Assembly: GCA_024697025.1 (NCBI GenBank)
Contig: JAILGH010000023.1
Span: 1 to 61,877 of the forward strand
DNA length: 61,877 nt
Reading direction: 5' to 3'
DNA from: Pseudobutyrivibrio sp.
GTDB taxonomy: Bacteria; Bacillota; Clostridia; Lachnospirales; Lachnospiraceae
Shown: positions 35,541 to 43,838 of the stretch, one piece after another
Layout: every line of letters starts with the position of its first letter
Numbering within the stretch: the stretch's first letter is position 1
Translations under genes and position numbers: made by a program
The notes under the pieces: model-generated
What the model saw: the letters and a program-made list of their open reading frames with translations, nothing else
Database searches by the model: none
Told to the model about the DNA's origin: nothing

Positions 35541-37130
35541 ATGGCTTATTCAGTAGAAGAAGAGATAAAGAGACGTCGTACCTTTGCGATTATTTCCCAT
35601 CCCGATGCAGGTAAGACTACACTTACAGAGAAGTTTTTGCTTTACGGTGGACAGATTAATCTTGCTGGTTCAGTAAAGGGTAAGGCTACAGCTAGACATG
35701 CTGTTTCCGATTGGATGGAAATCGAGAAGGAGAGAGGTATTTCTGTTACTTCTTCAGTTCTTCAGTTTGAGTATGATGGTTATTGCATCAATATTCTTGA
35801 TACACCAGGTCACCAGGATTTCTCTGAGGATACATACCGTACACTTATGGCTGCGGATTCTGCTGTAATGGTTATTGATGCTTCAAAGGGTGTTGAGGCA
35901 CAGACTAGAAAGCTTTTCAAGGTCTGCGTTATGAGACACATACCTATTTTTACATTCATCAACAAGATGGATAGAGATGCAAATGATACCTTTGAGCTTT
36001 TAGATGATATTGAAAACGAGCTTGGTATAGCCACAGTTCCTGTTAACTGGCCAATCGGATCAGGAAAGGGCTTCAAGGGTGTATACGATAGGAATGAGCG
36101 TACAGTTCGCATGTTCTCTGATACTCAAAAGGGTACCAAGCAGGGTGAAGAACGCATCCTTTCAGTTGACGACCCAGCATTATTAGAAGAGATAGGACAG
36201 GAAAAGTATGATCAGCTTATGGAAGAGCTTGAGCTTATCGATGGCGCAGGTGCTGAGTTTGATCAGGAAAAGGTTACAGCCGGAGAGCTTTCACCAGTAT
36301 TCTTTGGTTCGGCTCTTACCAACTTTGGTGTAGAGACATTCCTTGAGCATTTCCTTAAGATGACATATTCACCACTTCCAAGAAAGAGCGATGCTGGTGA
36401 AATCAGCCCATTTTCAGAGGATTTTTCTGCATTTGTATTTAAGATTCAGGCCAACATGAACAAGGCTCACCGTGATAGAGTTGCCTTCCTTAGAGTTTGC
36501 TCAGGTACATTTGATGCATCCAAGGAATATTTACATGTTCAGGGCAATCGCAAGGCTAAGCTTTCTGCACCTCAACAGATGATGGCTGACGAGCGAAAGA
36601 TAGTAGACAAGGCTTATGCCGGCGATATCATTGGTATTTTTGATCCAGGTCTTTACAGTATCGGTGATACGTTTACATCAGCTAAAAAGCCTTTTAAATT
36701 CGAGGGAATTCCTACCTTCGCACCAGAGCATTTTGCCAGAGTACGTCAGATGGATACCATGAAGCGTAAGCAATTTATGAAGGGGATCACACAGATTGCT
36801 CAGGAAGGTGCCATCCAGATTTTCCAGGAGTTCAACACCGGTATGGAAGAAATAATCGTAGGAGTTGTTGGTGTTCTTCAGTTTGATGTATTAAAATATA
36901 GATTGAACAATGAGTACAACGTAGAAATCGGTCTTGAGAATCTTCCTTATGAACACATCAGATGGATTGAGGGAGACTACGATATCAACAAGATTTCTGG
37001 TACTTCAGATATGAAAAAGATTAAGGATTTAAAGGATAGACCATTGCTTTTGTTTGTTAACTCATGGTCTGTTGGAATGGTTTTGGATAGAAACGAGGGA
37101 TTGGTTCTCTCTGAATTTGGAACTAACTAA
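35541..37130 (+). CDS. prfC: Peptide chain release factor 3
   Basis: A 529-residue translational GTPase that recycles RF1/RF2 from the ribosome. The ATG at 35541 follows GGAGG; an in-frame ATG at 35517 lacks a site. G1 is SHPDAGKTT, the switch II motif is DTPGHQDFSEDT, and NKMDRD is G4. The family pattern continues with EIEKERGISVTSS and the C-terminal VGVVGVLQFDVL. Only about 20 nt separate its stop from the following acyltransferase start. Confidence 0.97.
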   Translation: MAYSVEEEIKRRRTFAIISHPDAGKTTLTEKFLLYGGQINLAGSVKGKATARHAVSDWMEIEKERGISVTSSVLQFEYDGYCINILDTPGHQDFSEDTYRTLMAADSAVMVIDASKGVEAQTRKLFKVCVMRHIPIFTFINKMDRDANDTFELLDDIENELGIATVPVNWPIGSGKGFKGVYDRNERTVRMFSDTQKGTKQGEERILSVDDPALLEEIGQEKYDQLMEELELIDGAGAEFDQEKVTAGELSPVFFGSALTNFGVETFLEHFLKMTYSPLPRKSDAGEISPFSEDFSAFVFKIQANMNKAHRDRVAFLRVCSGTFDASKEYLHVQGNRKAKLSAPQQMMADERKIVDKAYAGDIIGIFDPGLYSIGDTFTSAKKPFKFEGIPTFAPEHFARVRQMDTMKRKQFMKGITQIAQEGAIQIFQEFNTGMEEIIVGVVGVLQFDVLKYRLNNEYNVEIGLENLPYEHIRWIEGDYDINKISGTSDMKKIKDLKDRPLLLFVNSWSVGMVLDRNEGLVLSEFGTN

Positions 37131-37152
37131 ACAATCTTTATATGGTGGAATA

Positions 37153-38226
37153 ATGACTATTAACGAAGCTGCTATTGATAGAAAAAACAACCTAAATCTC
37201 ATCCGACTTATAGCCAGTTTGATGGTTGTGTATATGCATGCCTATGCTATCAGTATTGCTGATCAGTCTAAGGATGTTTTTTATACACTTACCAACCACA
37301 AGGATTTGGCCGGTGGAATTGCGGTGTACATTTTCTTCATCATTAGTGGCTTTTTAATTTGCCGGAGCTTTGACAGAAGCAAGAGCGTTGGTTCATATTT
37401 TAAGGCGAGATTCTTAAGAATATGGCCACTGTATTTTGTTGTGATAATGGTATGTACTTTTATCTTAGGGCCGATGTTATCTGAGCTTTCCTATCATAAG
37501 TACTTGGAAAGTGGTGCTTTAGATTATCTTAGAAATCTATATTTTGACCCAAGATTTTCCACTCTTCCAGAGGTATACAATTATCATTATAACCACAGCA
37601 TAAATGGGTCAATTTGGACTCTTATGTATGAGGTTATTTGCTATATGATTGTGGCTGTTTCTTCACCAATATGGAAAAGGCGGAAGGGAAGTGGCCTTGT
37701 TGCTGCCGTAGGTTTAGGTGTTCTTTATGCTGCAAGAACTTACTTTGGACTTATAGACTGTTCACTTTTTCAGTCGGAGTTTATAGGCAATTTTATTAAG
37801 CTTGGATTTTTCTTTGCCATAGGAATGTGTTATTACCTTTATGGGGATAAGATAAAGCTTTCACTTAAATTATTTTTAATGGCAGTAGTGGCACTTATCT
37901 TGGCAATATTATTTGCAGATTTTATTGTTGGATTTGGAATTGCCGGCTCCTATATAATTTTCTATTTGGCTTTCCAAAAGAGATTTGTGGCAAGCTGGTA
38001 CGACAAGGTGGGGGATTTATCCTATGGAATATACATCATGTCTTTTCCAATTCAGCAAACCTTAGTGGAAAAACTAGGGAAGCCAACGGAGATGTTTAAC
38101 ACCTTATCCATGGAACCACTAAAGAATTTAGGGCTTACCCTTTTAATAGTGATACCATTGGCGTGGTTTAGTTGGCACTTAATTGAAAAGCAGTGCTTGA
38201 AATTAAAGGCTTCCAAAAATAAATAG
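37153..38226 (+). CDS. Acyltransferase 3 family membrane protein
   Basis: A 357-residue membrane protein with about 10 helices. The start is taken at 37153 (GGTGGA upstream); a longer frame from 37054 would overlap prfC. The motif N-L-I-R-L-I-A-S-L-M-V-V-Y-M-H-A near the N-terminus carries the catalytic His, and FFIISGFLICRSF and RFLRIWPLYF are the classic family blocks. Such enzymes O-acylate cell-surface glycans such as exopolysaccharide or peptidoglycan. No glycan gene cluster adjoins it, so its target is unknown. Confidence 0.9.
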   Translation: MTINEAAIDRKNNLNLIRLIASLMVVYMHAYAISIADQSKDVFYTLTNHKDLAGGIAVYIFFIISGFLICRSFDRSKSVGSYFKARFLRIWPLYFVVIMVCTFILGPMLSELSYHKYLESGALDYLRNLYFDPRFSTLPEVYNYHYNHSINGSIWTLMYEVICYMIVAVSSPIWKRRKGSGLVAAVGLGVLYAARTYFGLIDCSLFQSEFIGNFIKLGFFFAIGMCYYLYGDKIKLSLKLFLMAVVALILAILFADFIVGFGIAGSYIIFYLAFQKRFVASWYDKVGDLSYGIYIMSFPIQQTLVEKLGKPTEMFNTLSMEPLKNLGLTLLIVIPLAWFSWHLIEKQCLKLKASKNK

Positions 38227-38279
38227 CAATAGTTTTGAAATATACTTGACTAAAGGCTATTATGGCATGTATAGTTAAA

Positions 38280-38307
38280 GGCGGTGACGGTCGTCACTGT
38301 CTTTTTT
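38280..38307 (+). terminator. Intrinsic terminator before recA
   Basis: GGCGGTGAC/GTCACTGTC with G-T pairs and loop GGTC, followed by TTTTTTATTTTTT. Confidence 0.85.
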
Positions 38308-38337
38308 ATTTTTTCGAATTTTTATCCCAATTTGTTG

Positions 38338-38366
38338 TTGACTTTTTAAATAGGTTTCACTATTAT
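38338..38366 (+). promoter_or_regulatory. Promoter of recA-recX
   Basis: TTGACT and TATTAT with a 17-bp spacer; predicted transcription start near 38373. Confidence 0.85.
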
Positions 38367-38379
38367 TATATTAAAAGAA

Positions 38380-38393
38380 CGAACAGTTGTTCC
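38380..38393 (+). promoter_or_regulatory. LexA (SOS) box upstream of recA
   Basis: CGAACAGTTGTTCC matches the Firmicutes LexA consensus CGAACRNRYGTTYC at 13 of 14 positions. It sits just after the predicted start site, where repressor would block elongation or open complex formation. Confidence 0.85.
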
Positions 38394-38411
38394 GAACGGA
38401 GGTTTTATAAA

Positions 38412-39467
38412 ATGGCAAATGAAGATAAATTAAGAGCATTGGATGCTGCGATTTCCCAAATTGAAAAGCAGTATGGTAAGGGCTCAGTTATGAAGCTTGG
38501 CGAGGGTGCAGATATCAAGGTGGAGACAGTTCCTACTGGTTCAATCAGCTTGGATATAGCTCTTGGACAGGGCGGTTTCCCTAAGGGACGTATCATCGAG
38601 ATATACGGTCCTGAGTCATCTGGTAAGACTACACTTGCTCTTCACGCAGTAGCAGAGGTGCAGAAGGCAGGCGGTATTGCAGGCTTCATCGATGCAGAGC
38701 ATGCTCTTGATCCTAAATATGCAAAGGCTATCGGCGTTGATATTGATGATTTATATATTTCTCAGCCAGACAACGGCGAGCAGGCATTAGAGATTACTGA
38801 GACTATGGTTCGCTCAGGAGCTATGGATATCATCGTAGTTGACTCAGTTGCAGCTCTTGTACCAAAGGCCGAGATTGATGGTGATATGGGTGATTCTCAT
38901 GTAGGTCTTCACGCACGTCTTATGTCACAGGCTATGCGTAAGCTTACAGGTATCGTTTCTAAGACTAACTGCGTGGTTATCTTTATCAACCAGCTTCGTG
39001 AGAAGGTTGGTGTTATGTTTGGTAACCCAGAGACTACTACAGGTGGTCGCGCTCTTAAGTTCTATGCATCAGTACGTATCGATGTGCGCCGTATTGAGGC
39101 TCTCAAGCAAAACGGCGAGGTTATTGGTAACAGAACACGCGCCAAGATTGTTAAGAATAAAGTAGCACCTCCATTTAGAGAGGCAGAGTTTGATATTATG
39201 TTTGGCGAAGGTATATCTCGTGAGGGAGATATCCTTGATGTGGCAACTAATCTTGATATCGTTCAGAAATCTGGTGCATGGTATGCATACCTTGGTGAGA
39301 AGATTGGTCAGGGGCGTGAGAATGCCAAGCAGTATCTCAAGCAGAACCAGGATGTATGCGAGGAAATCGCAGATGCTATTCGTGATCATTACGCAGAGGC
39401 TGATGAGAGCGAAGTTGGTTTAGTTGGTGGCGAAAAGGCTGATATACCTACAGAGGTTATTGAATAA
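38412..39467 (+). CDS. recA: Recombinase RecA
   Basis: A 351-residue recombinase. The start is the ATG at 38412, preceded by GGAGG; a longer in-frame reading from 38262 crosses the promoter and LexA box and is wrong. Walker A is GPESSGKTT, Walker B is [11 protein letters not shown]1 and L2 loops follow ([30 protein letters not shown]). RecA catalyses strand exchange and triggers LexA self-cleavage. The acidic C-terminal tail is present. recX follows after 2 nt. Confidence 0.99.
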   Translation: MANEDKLRALDAAISQIEKQYGKGSVMKLGEGADIKVETVPTGSISLDIALGQGGFPKGRIIEIYGPESSGKTTLALHAVAEVQKAGGIAGFIDAEHALDPKYAKAIGVDIDDLYISQPDNGEQALEITETMVRSGAMDIIVVDSVAALVPKAEIDGDMGDSHVGLHARLMSQAMRKLTGIVSKTNCVVIFINQLREKVGVMFGNPETTTGGRALKFYASVRIDVRRIEALKQNGEVIGNRTRAKIVKNKVAPPFREAEFDIMFGEGISREGDILDVATNLDIVQKSGAWYAYLGEKIGQGRENAKQYLKQNQDVCEEIADAIRDHYAEADESEVGLVGGEKADIPTEVIE

Positions 39468-39469
39468 TT

Positions 39470-40063
39470 ATGGAAATCAAGTCTCTTGTTAAGTTAACAA
39501 AGGGAAGAGCTAAAATCTGTCTCGATAGCGGGACAGATTTTGTTCTATATAAAAAGGAATACGAAAACTATGGCATAGAGGAGGGGGCTGACTTGTCTCA
39601 GGCAGATTATGAGGAAATCTGCCGCGATATCCTCATACCTAGATGCAAGAAGCGAGCTTTGCACCTACTTGAGAAGCAGGATAGGTCTGAGAAGAATTTG
39701 CGAGATAAGCTTAAAGAAGGGGGCTACCCTTCAGATATAATCGATATTGCTATCGACTATATCAATGACTATGGCTATATTAATGATGCTAGGATGGCGG
39801 CCAGTCATATACGTTTTTATCAGGATAGTCGCAGTCGCAAGCGCATCAAGCAGGATTTGATGGGCAAGGGCATCGCGGCCGATGTAATAGAGCGAGTATT
39901 AGAGGAAGAATATACAGCAGATGAGACGGAGCTTATTGCAAAATTAATGGATAAAAAGCACTATGACAAGGAAAGTGCAAGCTACGAGGACAAGGCCAAG
40001 ATGTATAGATTTTTGGCAGGTAGAGGCTTTTCGTCAGAGGCCATTAACAGGGCTCTAGGCTAA
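39470..40063 (+). CDS. recX: RecA regulator RecX
   Basis: A 197-residue, charged all-helical protein that modulates RecA filaments. The repeat blocks typical of RecX are visible: ALHLLEKQDRSEKNLRDKL, then YINDYGYINDARMA and the SRKRIKQDLMGKGI block. Its start is 2 nt after recA with no strong site, implying translational coupling. The length falls in the usual 150-270 range. Regulation should follow the recA promoter and LexA box. Confidence 0.93.
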   Translation: MEIKSLVKLTKGRAKICLDSGTDFVLYKKEYENYGIEEGADLSQADYEEICRDILIPRCKKRALHLLEKQDRSEKNLRDKLKEGGYPSDIIDIAIDYINDYGYINDARMAASHIRFYQDSRSRKRIKQDLMGKGIAADVIERVLEEEYTADETELIAKLMDKKHYDKESASYEDKAKMYRFLAGRGFSSEAINRALG

Positions 40064-40119
40064 TTTTCAATAGCTTTTAGATATAGGATTTATAACCACT
40101 AGATATAGTGCACATTCTC

Positions 40120-40148
40120 TTGACAGACGCCTAGTATAAAGTTAAAAT
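40120..40148 (+). promoter_or_regulatory. Promoter of rny
   Basis: TTGACA and TAAAAT with a 17-bp spacer, leaving a leader of about 130 nt. In that leader AAATATTCAA/TTGAATATTT (40210-40233) can form a hairpin followed by TTG. Confidence 0.75.
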
Positions 40149-40283
40149 TTATTTGTTGAGATTAAAAATGAGAGCCTAATAGCTTTTATTTAAATCATTT
40201 GGCAGTAATAAATATTCAAGTTTTTGAATATTTTGTCTGTGGGATGATTATTCAATTAAAAAATTAAATAAGGAGGTGCTCCT

Positions 40284-41837
40284 GTGGACGCAGTAACGAT
40301 TGCGATAGTAGGGATTATCGTTGCAGTAGTTGCAGTTGCTATCACACTGGCTATATCAAATAGTTATCACAAGGCCCAGTCTAAGAAGAAGATTGGTTCT
40401 GCCGAGGAAAAGGCACGTGAGATTATTGATGAAGCAGTAAAGAGCGCGGAAGCTAAGAAGCGTGAGGCTATGCTTGAAGCTAAAGAAGATGCTATCAAGC
40501 AGAAGAACGACTTGGATAAAGAAATCCGCGAGCGTAGAGCCGAGATTCAGAGAAGCGAGCATAGAATTTCTCAAAAGGAAGAGAACCTTGAAAAGAAATT
40601 AGAGGCTTGTGAAAAGAAAGAGGCAGAGTTTACACGCCAGGAACAGCAGCTTAACAAGCAGCGAGAAGAAGTAGCAAAGCTTAATCAACAGCGTATACAG
40701 GAACTAGAGAGAATCTCAGGACTTACCTCCGAACAAGCAAAAGAACAACTTTTAAAATCTGTAGAAGAAGACGTCAAATTAGACGCAGCTAAACTTATTA
40801 AGGAAAGCCTTGCACAGGCAAAGGATGAAGCTGAAAAGAAGGCACGTGAGATTGTTGTCAGCGCTATTCAAAAGTGTTCAGCTGATCATGTTGCAGAGAC
40901 AACTATTTCTGTAGTGCAGCTTCCTAATGACGAAATGAAGGGGCGTATCATTGGTCGTGAAGGTCGAAACATCCGTACCTTAGAGACTATGACAGGCGTA
41001 GAGCTTATCATCGATGATACTCCAGAAGCAGTTATTTTATCTGCTTTTGATCCAGTAAGACGTGAGATTGCACGTATTGCTTTGGAGAAGCTTATTGTAG
41101 ATGGACGTATTCATCCAGCTAGAATCGAAGAGACAGTCGAAAAGGCTAAGAAGGAAGTAGAACAGCAGATTCGTGAGGAAGGCGATGCAGCCGCTCTCGA
41201 GGTTGGTGTTCAGGGTATTCACCCAGAGCTTCTTAGACTTCTTGGAAAGATGAAATTCAGAACTAGCTACGGACAGAATGTTCTTAAACATTCTATCGAG
41301 GTTGCTCAGTTATCAGGATTACTTGCTGCAGAGCTTGGTCTTGATGTTAGAGTAGCTAAACGTGCTGGTTTACTCCATGATATTGGTAAGGCGGTGGATA
41401 GAGAGCAAGAGGGTACACACGTACAACTTGGTGCCGACCTTTGCCGTAAGTACAAAGAGTCTCAGACAGTTATCAATGCTGTAGAGGCACATCACGGCGA
41501 TGTAGAGCCAGAAACTCTCATTGCATGTGTGGTTCAGGCTGCTGATACAATCAGCGCAGCTAGACCAGGTGCTCGTCGCGAGGCTATGGAGACTTACACA
41601 AGCAGATTAAAAGAACTTGAAGAAATTTCAAACGGATTTAAGGGTGTAGAAAAATCTTTTGCTATTCAAGCAGGTAGAGAGATTCGAATCATGGTGGTTC
41701 CTGAACAGGTAACAGATGCCGATATGGTCATCATGGCTAGGGATATTTCAAAGCAGATTGAATCACAGCTTGAGTATCCTGGACAGATTAAAGTCAATGT
41801 TATTCGTGAGTCACGAGTTACAGATTACGCAAAGTAA
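40284..41837 (+). CDS. rny: Ribonuclease Y
   Basis: A 517-residue membrane-anchored endoribonuclease that starts bulk mRNA decay in Firmicutes. Translation starts at GTG after AAGGAGG. One N-terminal helix (residues about 5-25) is followed by a long coiled coil rich in Lys/Glu to about residue 195, the KH domain with [15 protein letters not shown], and the HD domain with [12 protein letters not shown] and [10 protein letters not shown]. The long leader may allow control of its own mRNA, but nothing specific shows that. Confidence 0.98.
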   Translation: MDAVTIAIVGIIVAVVAVAITLAISNSYHKAQSKKKIGSAEEKAREIIDEAVKSAEAKKREAMLEAKEDAIKQKNDLDKEIRERRAEIQRSEHRISQKEENLEKKLEACEKKEAEFTRQEQQLNKQREEVAKLNQQRIQELERISGLTSEQAKEQLLKSVEEDVKLDAAKLIKESLAQAKDEAEKKAREIVVSAIQKCSADHVAETTISVVQLPNDEMKGRIIGREGRNIRTLETMTGVELIIDDTPEAVILSAFDPVRREIARIALEKLIVDGRIHPARIEETVEKAKKEVEQQIREEGDAAALEVGVQGIHPELLRLLGKMKFRTSYGQNVLKHSIEVAQLSGLLAAELGLDVRVAKRAGLLHDIGKAVDREQEGTHVQLGADLCRKYKESQTVINAVEAHHGDVEPETLIACVVQAADTISAARPGARREAMETYTSRLKELEEISNGFKGVEKSFAIQAGREIRIMVVPEQVTDADMVIMARDISKQIESQLEYPGQIKVNVIRESRVTDYAK

Positions 41838-41844
41838 ATTAATG

Positions 41845-41871
41845 GCGGCTGGATTTTCCAGCCGCTTTTTT
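41845..41871 (+). terminator. Intrinsic terminator after rny
   Basis: GCGGCTGGA/TCCAGCCGC perfect 9-bp stem, followed by TTTTTT. Confidence 0.95.
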
Positions 41872-41971
41872 GTGTTTTATTAGGATATTTTGGTTTTCAT
41901 AGAGTGTTATGTTATATTATTAGGTAATTTAATTTTAAATAGATTTTACAGTAGGAGAATAATGATAAGTT

Positions 41972-42742
41972 ATGGTAAAGAAAGTAAAAGTAATAATTTT
42001 ACTAATGGCTATGTCGGTAGGTGTATTCTATAATAGCATTTATTGCTGTGCTTCTACCGCGAAGAAAAGTGGAAATAATAAACTTAATGATAGGCAAGTG
42101 GCTATATTAGAAGAGTTGAAAATGCCGACTGACTGGGATGAGTTGGATGGCGAACAACGGTATTGTATAACATCTATTGAAGATATGCTTGTATATTTGG
42201 AAGACAAGTATGGCAAGGAGTTCTGCTTCGGTGCTTACCAAGCTGCTGATGAGGATAGTAATACTAAGGAAGAATTATTAGCCTATGCAAAGGGGGATAG
42301 TCGAAAGACAGATTGCTTTAGAGTCAGACCAATAACATCTGGTTATTATGATGACTATCCGAAAGTATATCTATGGCCAAAGTACTGCGAAAAATATAAT
42401 AAGCAGATAAAAAAGATAGTCGGAGATAAAGTGTTTTTATGCTATCCGGTAATAGGTACAAATGATGGGAAAAAGGCATATCATACTAGTGTAAGGATTA
42501 TTCTGTCTTATTCCAAGAATTATAGGAAATTGGGAAAGAAAATATATAAAAAACTGATTAGTAATGATGAGGTCGATCAAGTTGAGCTTGTAGTTGAGGA
42601 AAGAAATTTTATAGAAGGTAGAGACTTTTCTAATTGGGATTATCTATTTGATGATAATGTTAGAATTGATGGCTTTTGTTGTGATAAATATGATGAAAAT
42701 TTTAGGGAAATTAAATGGGAAAAAGACCAGGATGTTTTATAG
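41972..42742 (+). CDS. Exported protein of unknown function
   Basis: A 256-residue protein beginning with a signal peptide (KVKVIILLMAMSVGVFY) and then a Cys-Cys pair. The mature part is rich in Tyr, Lys and Asp and includes L-Y-L-E-D-K-Y-G and a DDYPKVYLWPKYC segment. I recognise no family. The base composition is lower in GC than recA or rny next to it, as in the 42-46 kb stretch generally. No strong ribosome site is seen, and the gap to rny contains no clear promoter. Probably a secreted or surface protein of a lineage-specific family. Confidence 0.65.
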   Translation: MVKKVKVIILLMAMSVGVFYNSIYCCASTAKKSGNNKLNDRQVAILEELKMPTDWDELDGEQRYCITSIEDMLVYLEDKYGKEFCFGAYQAADEDSNTKEELLAYAKGDSRKTDCFRVRPITSGYYDDYPKVYLWPKYCEKYNKQIKKIVGDKVFLCYPVIGTNDGKKAYHTSVRIILSYSKNYRKLGKKIYKKLISNDEVDQVELVVEERNFIEGRDFSNWDYLFDDNVRIDGFCCDKYDENFREIKWEKDQDVL

Positions 42743-42923
42743 CATTGAATAAGGATGATGAATAATTGAACAGATTAAAAGATATTAATGGCTTTATTAA
42801 TTATGTTATGTTACATTCTACAGAGAAGAATTTAAAAATAATAACGGTTACATAGGAAACGTTTTTGAGTAAACTTGTTAACCAAAAAGTTATTAAGTGA
42901 TTTTGGATTATAATGGAGACACA

Positions 42924-43466
42924 ATGGAAGAAATTAAACGAATTAAAAGAGAACTGAAACACAGTGGTTCTATACTTGATATTTATGAGGATACTATGTT
43001 GCTTCCTGATGGTAGGGAGGCAAAGTGGGATTTTGTCAGTCATCGTACTGGTGCAGCCTGCGTGCTTGCGATAAAGCCAAACGGAAAGATTATCATGGTA
43101 CGTCAGTTTAGAAGTGCTTTAGATAGAATTACACTTGAGGTACCTGCTGGAAAGCGTGACTCAGTTAATGAGGACACCAAAATCTGTGCAGCTAGAGAAC
43201 TGGAGGAGGAGACTGGGTATCGAGCAGGCAAACTGGAGAGACTGTTATCCCTTAAATCTACGGTGGCATTTTGCGATGAGTTGATAGATGTTTATCTTGC
43301 CACAGACCTTCAGAAGGTTGGAGACCAGAACCTCGACGATGATGAGGAGCTTGATATCGAGGAATATGACTTAGAAGAGCTTATGGACATGTGCTATGCA
43401 GGTACTCTTCAGGACTCCAAAACTGTTGCGGCTATTATGGCATATGCAGCAAGGAAGAATAGATAA
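42924..43466 (+). CDS. NUDIX hydrolase, ADP-ribose pyrophosphatase type
   Basis: A 180-residue hydrolase of nucleoside diphosphate derivatives. The NUDIX box is intact (CAARELEEETGYRAG with the required acidic residues), and IMVRQFRSALDRITLEVPAG is the ADP-ribose pyrophosphatase signature preceding it. The start at 42924 follows GGAGA; the ATG at 42897 is rejected. Such enzymes clear ADP-ribose from NAD turnover. Upstream, ACTTGTTAAC/GTTATTAAGT (about 42872-42897) is an imperfect inverted repeat that may be regulatory. Confidence 0.9.
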   Translation: MEEIKRIKRELKHSGSILDIYEDTMLLPDGREAKWDFVSHRTGAACVLAIKPNGKIIMVRQFRSALDRITLEVPAGKRDSVNEDTKICAARELEEETGYRAGKLERLLSLKSTVAFCDELIDVYLATDLQKVGDQNLDDDEELDIEEYDLEELMDMCYAGTLQDSKTVAAIMAYAARKNR

Positions 43467-43541
43467 CTATTCCATGGGTTTTTATAACTGTGCACAGTAA
43501 TATTTGATTAGCAGATTATGAAAAAATAGTGAATCTGGTTA

Positions 43542-43570
43542 TTGCAATTAAAAAATAATTATAGTATTAT
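43542..43570 (+). promoter_or_regulatory. Promoter of the hairpin RNA upstream of DUF2339
   Basis: TTGCAA and TATTAT with a 17-bp spacer; predicted start about 43577, at the base of the first hairpin. Confidence 0.65.
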
Positions 43571-43576
43571 TTCATA

Positions 43577-43722
43577 TGACAATGGTGTCAAGGTAAAGTC
43601 TCTAGGAACCTAGAGGTTTTGTTTTGGCACCATTTTTTCATTTCTAATTTGCTTGCCCACTTTAGAAATGGGAATGGCGTATACCTATTTGCTTGCCCAC
43701 TTAGGTATACGTCAGTTTTTTT
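43577..43722 (+). ncRNA. Candidate structured RNA with two identical-loop hairpins
   Basis: Three hairpins follow a consensus promoter. HP1 (43580-43632) has TGGTGTCAA/TTGGCACCA outside and CTCTAG/CTAGAG inside, followed by TTTTTT. HP2 (43639-43670) is CATTTCTAA/TTAGAAATG; HP3 (43678-43711) is CGTATACCTA/TAGGTATACG. HP2 and HP3 have the same 14-nt loop, TTTGCTTGCCCACT, with unrelated stems. HP3 is followed by TTTTTTT. No frame fits. It is either a trans-acting small RNA or a leader for the DUF2339 gene. The rest of the 43467-43838 gap holds nothing else notable. Confidence 0.65.
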
Positions 43723-43838
43723 GCTCTTTTTTAAATATTTTTAAAAAGTTATTTCAGATATTTGACATATTGTGGCGAAAGTAGTAGCATACTACCTATA
43801 CACTGTGTTTTAATCATATTGAATTTAGGGAGGACAAT

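Noticed and set aside
38262-38411. 50-residue N-terminal extension of RecA
   Set aside because: It would cover the terminator, promoter and LexA box; [11 protein letters not shown] after GGAGG is the true start.
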